Shown: positions 47,395 to 54,015 of the stretch, one piece after another | Layout: each line of letters opens with the position of its first letter | Numbering within the stretch: position 1 is the first letter of the stretch | IMG/VR virus record: IMGVR_UViG_3300037247_000257 | Span: 1 to 54,015 of that record | Reading direction: 5' to 3' (one strand) | Length of the DNA: 54,015 nucleotides | From: a virus | The notes under the pieces: model-generated | Told to the model about the DNA's origin: nothing | Seen by the model: only the letters and a program-made list of their open reading frames with translations | Databases searched by the model: none | Program-made: the position numbers and the translations under genes

Positions 47395-47701
47395 AGTTCC
47401 ATTTAAACCAAATGGTATGCAGTTACTGGTCCAAGTACCAGCGCATGTATACAAACCTAAAGTAAACGACAAAGGCGTTGCTATGGTTATGACTGACGCA
47501 ACAGTTAAATCGCTTAGAACTGACTACCTTACTAAAGGTGACAAGTTAGAAGTAATGGCTGTAGGTGACGAATGTAAGTTCGTTAAAGTAGGAGACTTTG
47601 TTTCTGTAAATACAAGAGGTATGGTAGAGCTTAACCTAGATGGTATTGACGAGCCTTTTACATTAGTGCGTGAAGCAGAAGTTCTTGGAAAATTCTTATA
47701 G
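47387..47701 (+). CDS. GroES-like co-chaperonin candidate
   Basis: 104 residues, close to GroES (97) and T4 gp31 (111). It opens with PFKPNGMQLLVQVPAHVYKP, has a mobile-loop-like polar stretch (20-50), then GDKLEVMAVGDECKFVKVGD (about 51-70). It ends LVREAEVLGKFL, matching the GroES order of AVG, VKVGD and SEsDIL blocks. Phage co-chaperonins adapt host GroEL to fold capsid proteins, and it lies in the operon that leads to terminase. The assignment is based on pattern only. Confidence 0.6.
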   Translation: MSKVPFKPNGMQLLVQVPAHVYKPKVNDKGVAMVMTDATVKSLRTDYLTKGDKLEVMAVGDECKFVKVGDFVSVNTRGMVELNLDGIDEPFTLVREAEVLGKFL

Positions 47702-47705
47702 CATA

Positions 47706-47813
47706 GTGTTCTTATACGGTAGCGTCCTCTTTAAACTGGAAGGGGACGCTTTATACGGCCGTCACGAAGACCGCTGGTTAGAAGTTCAATCTTTAAACAC
47801 AGGTAATGACTAA
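47706..47813 (+). CDS. 35-residue protein with GTG start
   Basis: GTG at 47706, 4 nt after the preceding stop; the stop overlaps the next start by 8 nt. Sequence MFLYGSVLFKLEGDALYGRH then EDRWLEVQSLNTGND, with strong protein-like character. A near-perfect 12-bp hairpin (47721-47750) lies within the frame, so this mRNA is both coding and strongly folded. It may instead be an attenuator. Confidence 0.5.
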   Translation: MFLYGSVLFKLEGDALYGRHEDRWLEVQSLNTGND

Positions 47814-48144
47814 ATTAGATAATCCACTCTGGAGAATTAAAACCTCCCTACTTATATACTTTACACGTGACTTCATGAATGTAATAGTGTATATAATAGC
47901 TGCTTTTGTTACAATAGCTCCTTACTTTTCAAATACACACTGGGTAGTAAGTTTTATGTTTACATGTCTTTTTTTAGGGTATAATGCTAGATGCTATACT
48001 TTAGGTAGGTTGTATTTAGCTAACGTAATACTAGGTGGTGTTGCAAACGATGTAGCCCCATGGGCTGTTGTTAGACTTCTTAAGAAGCCTGTAGAATTTG
48101 CTTACGAATTAAAACTGTTACATGACAAAGGAAGAAGCTTATAA
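47806..48144 (+). CDS. Membrane protein, two helices
   Basis: 112 residues with two hydrophobic segments (about 24-40, VIVYIIAAFVTIAPYF, and 46-60, WVVSFMFTCLFLGYN). A third weaker segment follows near 66-80, and the C-terminus is charged (VEFAYELKLLHDKGRSL). It overlaps the genes on either side (8 and 23 nt). No family recognised. Confidence 0.6.
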   Translation: MTKLDNPLWRIKTSLLIYFTRDFMNVIVYIIAAFVTIAPYFSNTHWVVSFMFTCLFLGYNARCYTLGRLYLANVILGGVANDVAPWAVVRLLKKPVEFAYELKLLHDKGRSL

Positions 48145-48358
48145 TATCGTAACTCAAAAAGAAGTCTCAGAACAAGAAGCAACAAAGATTGTAGAGTTCT
48201 ACATAAAAGAGAAAAAGAATGTCAACGTTAAGATCATTCCACCTTTTACTGAATTCCAACCTGGTAACGCTCACTTAGAACTGAGATACAGACATATGCT
48301 ACAGTTACTTAACTTAGCTTATCAAAAAGCATCTGATTACGTACTAGAAAATGCCTAA
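48122..48358 (+). CDS. Helical hypothetical protein
   Basis: 78 residues, charged and helical (MTKEEAYNIVTQKEVSEQEA), then PPFTEFQPGNAHLELRYRHM. It overlaps the membrane-protein gene by 23 nt and the RepL-like gene by 8 nt. No motif recognised. Confidence 0.55.
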   Translation: MTKEEAYNIVTQKEVSEQEATKIVEFYIKEKKNVNVKIIPPFTEFQPGNAHLELRYRHMLQLLNLAYQKASDYVLENA

Positions 48359-48797
48359 GAAATTAGCACATATAGAAGAAACAACTGACCGTACAACGGG
48401 AGAGTTAGTTACAGTTAAAAAGACTTTTGCTGTAAAGAGTAAGACTACTGAAGAGTTCTTTATGATCTTCCTTAGTGGGCTTAATGCGCTATGTGCTCTT
48501 TCTAGACCTAGTGATATTAAGATACTAGCATGCTTATGCGAAAAAGCTGAATATAATACTGGTGTAGTTAGATTAACATCGCTTGACAGAGCTTCGATAA
48601 TGGAGAAACTAAAGATTAAACCTCAAGCGTTTTCTAACTCAATAGCAAGGCTCAAAGCAGCCAATTTAGTAACGGGCAATAGAGGAGCCTACGAAGTAAA
48701 TCCACAACACTTTTGGAAGGGGGAGACTAACGAAAGACAGCGTCTGTTAAAGGCAAAAAGCATGGATATCCTTTTACAATACAGACACGAACCTTAA
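48351..48797 (+). CDS. RepL-like winged-helix replication/regulatory protein
   Basis: 148 residues. A variable N-terminus precedes a winged helix: SDIKILACLCEKAEYNTGVV, LDRASIMEKLKIKPQAFSNS, then IARLKAANLVTGNRGAYEVN and PQHFWKG (about 117-123). The final NPxxFWKG block is typical of plasmid/phage RepL-type proteins. It would bind DNA, either as a replication initiator or a transcription regulator of the nearby switch region. Confidence 0.65.
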   Translation: MPKKLAHIEETTDRTTGELVTVKKTFAVKSKTTEEFFMIFLSGLNALCALSRPSDIKILACLCEKAEYNTGVVRLTSLDRASIMEKLKIKPQAFSNSIARLKAANLVTGNRGAYEVNPQHFWKGETNERQRLLKAKSMDILLQYRHEP

Positions 48798-48806
48798 GAA
48801 CAAACT

Positions 48807-49508
48807 ATGAAAAACGAAGTTATACTATTTATTAGCGACTTACACGTCCCTTATCAACATAAAGACGCACTTGCTTTTCTTGCTGAAATAAAGAAAACAT
48901 TTAAGCCAACTAGAGTTGTTAATGTAGGAGATGAAGTAGATTATCACGCATTATCCTTTCACAATAGTGATCCGGATCTAGATTCAGCAGGGGTTGAACT
49001 AGAAAGAGCAAGACGTACTATACATCAGTTAGAAAAACTGTTTCCTAAAATGGAGCTGGTAAATTCTAACCATGGTAGTATGGTATATAGAAAAGCAAAG
49101 TACGCAGGTATGCCAAGACACGTTGTTAAACCATACAACGAAGTTTTAGGTGTAGGAGAAGGTTGGGTTTGGCAGAATAGTATTACAATAACTCGTAAAG
49201 GTTTACCATCGATTTATGTTACACACGGTTCTAGAAAGAACTCTGAAACATACGCTAAGCAAATGGGTTGTTGTGTTGTTCAAGGTCATTACCACGAAGA
49301 CTTTAGATTAGGATTTCACCAGACACCAAACGGACAGATCTGGGGAATGAACGTAGGGTGTTTAATAGATGACAAAGAGTTAGCTTTTGAGTATAACAAA
49401 GTCAATCCTTTTAGACCTCAATTGGGAGTAGGTTTATTAGTAGACAATCTACCGGTACTTATCCCAATGACACTTGATGCTAAAGGTAACTGGCATGGAA
49501 GAATATAA
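48807..49508 (+). CDS. Calcineurin-like metallophosphoesterase
   Basis: 233 residues. The metal motifs are FISDLHVP (8-15, Asp11, His13), VGDEVDYH (about 41-48), VNSNHG (about 83-88, replacing GNH[ED]), YVTHGS (about 133-138) and VQGHYH (about 152-157). This is the calcineurin-like superfamily; phage members include nucleases and phosphatases. The NSNHG variant suggests a distinct subfamily. It lies 9 nt after the RepL-like gene. Confidence 0.78.
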   Translation: MKNEVILFISDLHVPYQHKDALAFLAEIKKTFKPTRVVNVGDEVDYHALSFHNSDPDLDSAGVELERARRTIHQLEKLFPKMELVNSNHGSMVYRKAKYAGMPRHVVKPYNEVLGVGEGWVWQNSITITRKGLPSIYVTHGSRKNSETYAKQMGCCVVQGHYHEDFRLGFHQTPNGQIWGMNVGCLIDDKELAFEYNKVNPFRPQLGVGLLVDNLPVLIPMTLDAKGNWHGRI

Positions 49509-49665
49509 GCTTATGAGATATGTGTACGAAAATATAGAACTAGCTCTCAAGATGAGCAGCAGTATAATGGAGTTATTCTTAGCTGAAAAGATCTATTACA
49601 GTCACACGATCACTAGTTTAAATTCTGGAAAGTATATGGTAACCTTTAAAATCACAGCAGATTAA
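49495..49665 (+). CDS. Small hypothetical protein
   Basis: 56 residues from ATG 49495, overlapping the phosphoesterase by 14 nt; an earlier ATG at 49474 is possible. Sequence MEEYKLMRYVYENIELALKM, helical at first with a strand-rich end (YYSHTITSLNSGKYMVTF). It ends 2 nt before the next start. Function unknown. Confidence 0.5.
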   Translation: MEEYKLMRYVYENIELALKMSSSIMELFLAEKIYYSHTITSLNSGKYMVTFKITAD

Positions 49666-49667
49666 TT

Positions 49668-50033
49668 ATGAAACTTGTAACACACGTAAACAAACATACT
49701 CACGTCCTAAACTGGATTAGGTTATGGAACGGTGGGTTTAATCTCACTGAAAAAGAACAAGCATTCTTTGGTGCTATTCTAGAAAAGTATTTAACACTTA
49801 TGGAAGATGGTGTTAAAGAACCTTACATAGGCGAGCTTGTATTCTCGACCAAGAACATGAATGAGATTAAAGATAGCCTCAATCTCACTAAACAAGGTTT
49901 GACTAACTATAAAGTAGCTCTTAAAGACAAAGGAGTTATTCGAAAGAATGATGCTGGAGTATGGACTGTGCTACCTATGTTAGTACCGAAAACAGAAGTA
50001 ACATTTAGCTTTGTATACGATGAACAACGATAG
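49668..50033 (+). CDS. Winged-helix protein
   Basis: 121 residues. After HVLNWIRLWNGGFNLTEKEQ, the segment NMNEIKDSLNLTKQGLTNYK and VALKDKGVIRKNDAGVWTV (about 63-103) form a helix-turn-helix plus wing. It ends with a basic/hydrophobic tail. It probably binds DNA, either regulating the operon or taking part in packaging initiation. No exact family is recognised. Confidence 0.6.
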   Translation: MKLVTHVNKHTHVLNWIRLWNGGFNLTEKEQAFFGAILEKYLTLMEDGVKEPYIGELVFSTKNMNEIKDSLNLTKQGLTNYKVALKDKGVIRKNDAGVWTVLPMLVPKTEVTFSFVYDEQR

Positions 50034-50406
50034 ATTACAAGCAGCTCTTGCTGCAAAAGAAAAAGCTGCTATGGAAAAGATGCAGGATCCTGAAGCATTA
50101 AGTAAAATGGCTGAGGAAGAATTGGAACATTTTAAGCCGATTCCTGTTGATACTATGAACCATAGCGAACGCAAAAGGCGCTTGAAGTACTTTAAGAAGA
50201 TGATGAAGGACCACGAAAAACGTAAGCCTTCTATCAATATTCATGAAGAAAACGAAGAGAAGCAAGCTGCTGCTATAATGCGTATGCAAAGATGGGCAAC
50301 TAGGTACGGAATATTAATGAAGAAAGTATATGAGCTTGGAATTAAACAAAATCATAAAGGGTTACACCAACCACGCACTGAAGAAAGTGAACCTACTACC
50401 GAATGA
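50020..50406 (+). CDS. Charged helical protein (possible small terminase or scaffold)
   Basis: 128 residues from ATG 50020, overlapping the previous gene by 14 nt. It is highly charged and helical (LQAALAAKEKAAMEKMQDPE, then HSERKRRLKYFKKMMKDHEK), with a polar, acidic end. The position before terminase large subunit would suit a small terminase, but several other small genes are equally placed, so this is only one candidate. Confidence 0.5.
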   Translation: MNNDRLQAALAAKEKAAMEKMQDPEALSKMAEEELEHFKPIPVDTMNHSERKRRLKYFKKMMKDHEKRKPSINIHEENEEKQAAAIMRMQRWATRYGILMKKVYELGIKQNHKGLHQPRTEESEPTTE

Positions 50407-50566
50407 GGTAGAAAAAATGGGTAACCAAAGGATGCTAATATGTAATAAGTGTCCTATATTTGATAAAAACACTAAAGTTTGTGTTAAAGTTAAGGGGGGA
50501 TGTGGTTGTTCGATGGATAAAAAAGTTTTGGTCCAAGAAGCAACCTGTCCAAAAGACAAGTGGTAA
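50330..50566 (+). CDS. Cys-rich zinc-binding protein
   Basis: 78 residues. A basic N-terminal helix (ELNKIIKGYTNHALKKVNLL) leads to a metal site. It runs RMLICNKCP (about 34-42), then CVKVKGGCGC (about 51-60), then ATCPKDKW at the end. This zinc-ribbon pattern is seen in a family of short phage proteins. It overlaps the preceding gene by 77 nt, a long overlap; the Cys part supports the frame. Function unknown. Confidence 0.65.
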   Translation: MSLELNKIIKGYTNHALKKVNLLPNEVEKMGNQRMLICNKCPIFDKNTKVCVKVKGGCGCSMDKKVLVQEATCPKDKW

Positions 50567-50567
50567 T

Positions 50568-51053
50568 ATGTACAACATGAATTTAACTCAGTTAGAGAGG
50601 GTACTGACAGAAAACAAACCTCTGTATATAGACGTCCAATTAAACGACAAAGAGTTTTATAATAGAATCGCTATTCAATGTGACGAACTTGGTAATAAAG
50701 CTATAGTATTACTTACCAAAGATCAAATACTCATGGTAGCTGATAATATCCAACTCGTTAATAAGTCACAAGGGGTTAGTACAATGCGTTGGGATGGAAC
50801 TGGTATTATGTTAGAAAATAATAAGTACATTCATATCTTCGAAAGAGATCTTATCTATGATATGCTGTCAGGATATAAAAACGCAGTTCAATCTAAACAA
50901 GCTTTAAAAGGCAAAGATAAACCTCTTACAAAACCTTGGGTAGCTGATATAAAGAAAAAGAAACTAGCTTTAGCACCAACTGGTAAAGAAAAAGTGGCTA
51001 TGATTGAATACGATCCAGATTGGAATGAAGGGTATTACTATAACTTGATATGA
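50568..51053 (+). CDS. Hypothetical protein
   Basis: 161 residues from ATG 50568, 1 nt after the preceding stop; a start at 50460 lies inside the zinc-protein gene. The N-terminal half is strand-rich (KPLYIDVQLNDKEFYNRIAI, then LLTKDQILMVADNIQ). The C-terminal half is Lys-rich (KGKDKPLTKPWVADIKKKK) and ends in aromatic residues. It overlaps the next start by 4 nt. No family recognised. Confidence 0.6.
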   Translation: MYNMNLTQLERVLTENKPLYIDVQLNDKEFYNRIAIQCDELGNKAIVLLTKDQILMVADNIQLVNKSQGVSTMRWDGTGIMLENNKYIHIFERDLIYDMLSGYKNAVQSKQALKGKDKPLTKPWVADIKKKKLALAPTGKEKVAMIEYDPDWNEGYYYNLI

Positions 51054-51637
51054 TGGAAAGCTTTAACTTTAATGATAACTTCTGGGAAGTACACCCTGGT
51101 CTAGCAGCAGCTGGGCCTTTTAAAAAGTTACACGCTTCAGATAAAAGTCGTAACAAGGTTAACTCAAGTAAGTTAGCTTGGTGTGTTAAGTTAATATGGG
51201 ACCGTAAGTCTGATTATTACTCACTTCCAGAAACAGGAGAGAATAATAAGATCGAACTTATCTTTGGTGATCACTATGGCGATGCTGGGTATTACACTAA
51301 AAACAAAGAAAAGGTAGAAGCGTTACGCGACTTTTATATTACAAGTAAAGATACAGTTGCAATACGTACTTTACGTGGTATTGAAGAGAAGCTTACAGAA
51401 AGAGCTGCCTTTCTTCGTAATACACCATATGATAACGGTGATGAACTAGGTTTAGAAGACGTTGGTTTCAGTGTAGCAGACTGGGCGAAAAGAATAGATA
51501 CTATCGATAAAATGATGGCTAACACTGACAAGTTGTACACGCTATATGATAAAGCTCGTAAAGCTGTAGAACAAGAAGAGCAAATTACAGCTATAGGTGG
51601 TGCTCAAGAATCTTTATCAGACAGTGAGATGATATGA
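51050..51637 (+). CDS. Hypothetical protein, helical, terminase-adjacent
   Basis: 195 residues. The N-terminus is aromatic and mixed (FNFNDNFWEVHPGLAAAGPF, then KLAWCVKLIWDRKSDYY). A helical C-terminal half follows (VAIRTLRGIEEKLTERAAFL, then RIDTIDKMMANTDKLYTLYD). It is coupled (ATGA) at both ends. Another possible small-terminase or packaging accessory protein by position. No family recognised. Confidence 0.6.
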   Translation: MMESFNFNDNFWEVHPGLAAAGPFKKLHASDKSRNKVNSSKLAWCVKLIWDRKSDYYSLPETGENNKIELIFGDHYGDAGYYTKNKEKVEALRDFYITSKDTVAIRTLRGIEEKLTERAAFLRNTPYDNGDELGLEDVGFSVADWAKRIDTIDKMMANTDKLYTLYDKARKAVEQEEQITAIGGAQESLSDSEMI

Positions 51638-51963
51638 TGAAAGCTAAGTACAAAGGGCCTCAAATGGCGCATCTAGTTCTTTCAATGATGAAGCAAGCTA
51701 TAAACAACGGTTTATCTGTAGTTATTGAAGATAATAAGTACTATCAGTATTTACCACCAGTTGGTGAAATAGCTGATATACCAGAGAGAAAAGAATGGTT
51801 AACGTTTTTAAGTTTTATAAGAAAACATGAATGGTACAGCGACATCGAACAAAAAGATTTACCAAAATCTGGCAGAAGAGTTTCAGATACCTTACGAACA
51901 AGTTCGGAAGATATGCGAAAGTCAATTCGAGTTCACAAAGAATATTATCCAGTCAGGCGATGA
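51634..51963 (+). CDS. Hypothetical protein overlapping the HU-like gene
   Basis: 109 residues. The first ~65 (AKYKGPQMAHLVLSMMKQAI, then LSVVIEDNKYYQYLPPVGE) look genuinely coding. The last ~45 share 137 nt with the next gene in another frame and are Arg/Ser-rich. Either the pair truly overlaps or a frameshift joins them, which sequence alone cannot settle. No family recognised. Confidence 0.5.
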   Translation: MMKAKYKGPQMAHLVLSMMKQAINNGLSVVIEDNKYYQYLPPVGEIADIPERKEWLTFLSFIRKHEWYSDIEQKDLPKSGRRVSDTLRTSSEDMRKSIRVHKEYYPVRR

Positions 51964-52066
51964 CGAGCCGGTTAGGCTCCAGTTTCTCGGGCTGTTCCAA
52001 GTTAAACCTGGAAGACGGGATACCGTGCGCAAAAGACGCGAACATATCAAAAAGTATAGGAAATGA
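51827..52066 (+). CDS. HU/IHF-like DNA-binding protein
   Basis: 79 residues. NKKIYQNLAEEFQIPYEQVR forms the helical start of an HU-type fold, and VRLQFLGLFQVKPGRRDTVR with KRREHIKKYRK gives the basic arm and end. The LGxFxVkpgR pattern is typical of HU/IHF family members. It would bend or bind DNA and could assist packaging, since the terminase gene starts by ATGA overlap at its stop. It overlaps the preceding gene by 137 nt. Confidence 0.65.
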   Translation: MNGTATSNKKIYQNLAEEFQIPYEQVRKICESQFEFTKNIIQSGDDEPVRLQFLGLFQVKPGRRDTVRKRREHIKKYRK

Positions 52067-54015
52067 AACTTGACAAGCGTAACAACGAGTTAACATATAA
52101 AGATGAACACTTTCATGAGCGTTGGGTAAAAAACGAACACTTTATCCATAATATAGAAAGCCCTTACCCACTTTCAGTAAAGTATCAGCCATTTTGGTCT
52201 GAGATCAAGCGTAGGTGTATGGAAGGCTATTGGTACGAAGGAAAATGGATGCCAGGGCCTTTATACTTTTATATCAACTTATGTAAAATCAGAGTTGGTA
52301 AAAAAGGTGGTTCTACTACAAAGATTGTAGGTAGACCATGGCTGCGAGATCTTGAATGGGAAAAAGGTTATGTGTTAATGGAAGCTAGAGGATTCTCTGG
52401 TTTTGAAGGAGACCCTGTATATACTTGTTACGATTTATTTAAAGATTATGATTTACTCACCACAGAGGAACAAGAAGACATCCTTAAAGCAGCTCCGACA
52501 ACAGCTATTGTGGTCGACAGAGAAGGAAATATCAAACCTAAACAGTATGTTAGACCAAGAGAATACTTGCGAAAACAACACCTCACAAACATGGGAAAAC
52601 CATGTTTCAAGTCAGCCGCATCAAACGTCATCGACATCGAATGTAGAGGAGGGGGAAAATCTTACTGGGGAGCATGCGGAATTATACTACATGCCTATTT
52701 AATGGACGGAGTCTATGATTACGATGATTTCTTACTTCAAAGAAGAACGGGGGAAGCGTATTCAGTAGATGTTTTAGTAGGTGCTATTGACGGAAAGTAT
52801 ACTAAAGATTTACTTGAAAAAGTGACTTTAGGTATTGATACGTTAACAGGTATGTATGAAACACAAGGTAAAGTGTTTCCATCACCGCTTAATAAGAAGC
52901 ACGAAGGTTCTTGGTATTCTGGTAAGCAGTTTATTCAAAACAAATACAAGGTTAAGAAAGGTAACGACTGGATTACAAAAGGATCTGGTTCTAAGATTTA
53001 TCACCGTACTTTTAAAGATGATGAGCACGCGGGTAACGGTATTCGTATTTCGATAGGAGTACTAGAAGAAGTGGGCTTTATGTACAACTTGAAAGAGGCG
53101 TACGGGCACATGAAAGATACCATGTATGAAGGTTCTCGTAAGTTTGGTTCCTTGTATATGTTTGGTACAGGAGGAGATATGGAAGGAGGGTCTTCAGAAG
53201 CCGCTAGAGACGTCTTTTACGAGCCGGAGACATATGACTGCCTAAGCTTTGAAAACGTCTGGGAGGACAACGGTATAGACACAGGATTCTTTGTACCGTA
53301 CCATATGGGTATAAATGACTTTAAAGACGACGAAGGTCGTACTGATGTAGCTCGTTCTAAAAGGTTTGTAAACGCAAAAAGAGATAAGTTACGTAAAGCT
53401 AAGAATAAACAACCGTTATATCATGAAGAACAAAACAACCCAGAAACACCAGCAGAAGCTTTCTCTGTCCCAGATGGTAACATCTTTCCAGTCGGAGAAT
53501 TACGTGAACAACAAGGATGGTTACGAAGTGCAATGGAAACAGATGGGTTTGTTAGAGGAGATTGTGGAACTCTTGTTTGGGAAATGGGTGAAGACGAAAA
53601 GCCTGAAATCTCATGGAAGCCTGATTTGGACAATGTTCTTAAGCCTTGTACTTTTCCTGTAAAACAGAAAGATGATAAGACTGGGTGTATACAGATATGG
53701 GAACACCCACAAAGAACAAACGGCCAAATACCTTATGGTATGTACATAGCTGGTACCGATCCATATGATCAAGACCAGGCAGCAAACTCTGCTTCTTTAG
53801 GTTCTACTTTTATCTACAAAACGTTTCATACCGATGAAGGTATCTATGAATGGCCGGTAGCAGAATACACCGCTAGACCAGCTACGGCAGCAGAACACCA
53901 CGAGAACATACGAAAGTTACTTACGTATTATAACGCACGTGATCTATACGAGAATGAAAAGAACACGTTAAAAATGCACTTCGAACATAAAAATTCACTA
54001 TATTTGCTAAGTAAA
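52063..54015 (+). CDS. terL: Terminase large subunit, 3' end outside window
   Basis: 651 codons are open to the window edge. The ATPase has ECRGGGKSYW (residues 193-202, Lys199), an atypical Walker A lacking the usual GxxxxGKS spacing, and Walker B IGVLEEVGF (331-339). The nuclease part begins with YIAGTDPYDQD (Asp566, Asp569). Before Walker A there is a long N-terminal domain (about 190 residues) with FYINLCKIRVGKK and YLRKQHLTNMGK. It cuts concatemers and drives DNA into capsids. The ATG overlaps the HU-like stop. Confidence 0.85.
   Translation, partial: MKLDKRNNELTYKDEHFHERWVKNEHFIHNIESPYPLSVKYQPFWSEIKRRCMEGYWYEGKWMPGPLYFYINLCKIRVGKKGGSTTKIVGRPWLRDLEWEKGYVLMEARGFSGFEGDPVYTCYDLFKDYDLLTTEEQEDILKAAPTTAIVVDREGNIKPKQYVRPREYLRKQHLTNMGKPCFKSAASNVIDIECRGGGKSYWGACGIILHAYLMDGVYDYDDFLLQRRTGEAYSVDVLVGAIDGKYTKDLLEKVTLGIDTLTGMYETQGKVFPSPLNKKHEGSWYSGKQFIQNKYKVKKGNDWITKGSGSKIYHRTFKDDEHAGNGIRISIGVLEEVGFMYNLKEAYGHMKDTMYEGSRKFGSLYMFGTGGDMEGGSSEAARDVFYEPETYDCLSFENVWEDNGIDTGFFVPYHMGINDFKDDEGRTDVARSKRFVNAKRDKLRKAKNKQPLYHEEQNNPETPAEAFSVPDGNIFPVGELREQQGWLRSAMETDGFVRGDCGTLVWEMGEDEKPEISWKPDLDNVLKPCTFPVKQKDDKTGCIQIWEHPQRTNGQIPYGMYIAGTDPYDQDQAANSASLGSTFIYKTFHTDEGIYEWPVAEYTARPATAAEHHENIRKLLTYYNARDLYENEKNTLKMHFEHKNSLYLLSK

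Noticed and set aside
51831-52073. Third frame across the HU-like gene
   Set aside because: It overlaps a frame with an HU-like pattern and its product is Ser/Arg-rich low complexity.
1-54015. Stop-codon reassignment (TAG to Gln) as in some crAss-like phages
   Set aside because: Enzyme genes read through with the standard code and end normally; no suppressor tRNA was found.
1-54015. CRISPR array
   Set aside because: No series of regularly spaced identical repeats; the only spaced repeat is a pair at 47072-47108.
1-54015. Integrase, excisionase or attachment site
   Set aside because: No recombinase-type gene is present and no duplicated tRNA 3' end was seen; a lytic lifestyle is more likely.

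Overview
The window is a piece of a large tailed-phage genome whose host is most likely a Bacteroidota (Flavobacteria-like) bacterium. The DNA is AT-rich and the genes are packed with 1-8 nt overlaps, very often ATGA. I see almost no Shine-Dalgarno sequences. Three promoter-like sites match the Bacteroidota -7 box TAnnTTTG. The terminase large subunit runs off the right edge, and a tail or appendage gene runs in from the left edge. No portal, capsid or tail-tube gene is present. The window therefore probably spans the replication/accessory arc of a circularly permuted or larger genome whose structural block lies outside it.

Layout. 1-9.7 kb (+ strand): appendage genes, a lysis cassette (DUF1353 protein, zinc amidase endolysin, two holin-like proteins, two overlapping spanin-like proteins), virion proteins, a repeat-containing fibre, a GT25-like glycosyltransferase and a collar/tip-type fibre, closed by a bidirectional terminator at 9.75-9.79 kb. 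9.8-16.3 kb (- strand): an operon with RNA ligase, ThyX, a spore-photoproduct-lyase-like radical SAM enzyme, a possible primase-fold protein and polynucleotide kinase/phosphatase. 16.3-18.3 kb (- strand): eight tRNAs (Gln, Thr, His, Phe, Pro, Ser-GCU, Ser-UGA, Tyr) with three small barrel-like genes. 18.6-27.1 kb (- strand): SPFH membrane protein, HAD phosphatase, NadV, NadM-Nudix, HTH protein, dNTP pyrophosphohydrolase-like protein, PD-(D/E)XK nuclease, phosphoesterase and RusA-like resolvase. 27.2-41.5 kb (- strand): rIIB/rIIA, primase, an SSB-like protein, a Sak4-like ATPase, DnaB-like helicase, SF2 helicase, family-B DNA polymerase and an HNH protein, with intrinsic terminators splitting the block. 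41.5-46.8 kb (- strand): an irregular tRNA, a tmRNA, and a train of very small coupled genes for membrane, secreted and lipoprotein products. 46.8-47.2 kb: a divergent control region with two 15-bp direct repeats and a TAnnTTTG promoter. 47.2-54.0 kb (+ strand): small genes including a GroES-like co-chaperonin, RepL-like and winged-helix proteins, a phosphoesterase and an HU-like protein, leading into terminase.

How it fits together. Two sets look like counter-defence or host-independence modules. RNA ligase plus Pnkp, with phage tRNAs and a tmRNA, can repair or replace cut tRNAs and rescue stalled ribosomes. NadV plus NadM-Nudix can rebuild NAD+ from nicotinamide, as in the known two-enzyme phage NAD+ reconstitution route (NARP2), and here they share an operon with an SPFH membrane protein and a HAD phosphatase. 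The tmRNA is well supported: it has a G3-U70 pair and a tag frame opening GNDE like the classical tag, but the tag is 25 codons long and ends PVAVAA. Terminator-like hairpins sit directly 5' of three of the stable-RNA groups, which is unexplained. I could run no searches, so family names rest on motifs I recognise and many small genes remain of unknown function.
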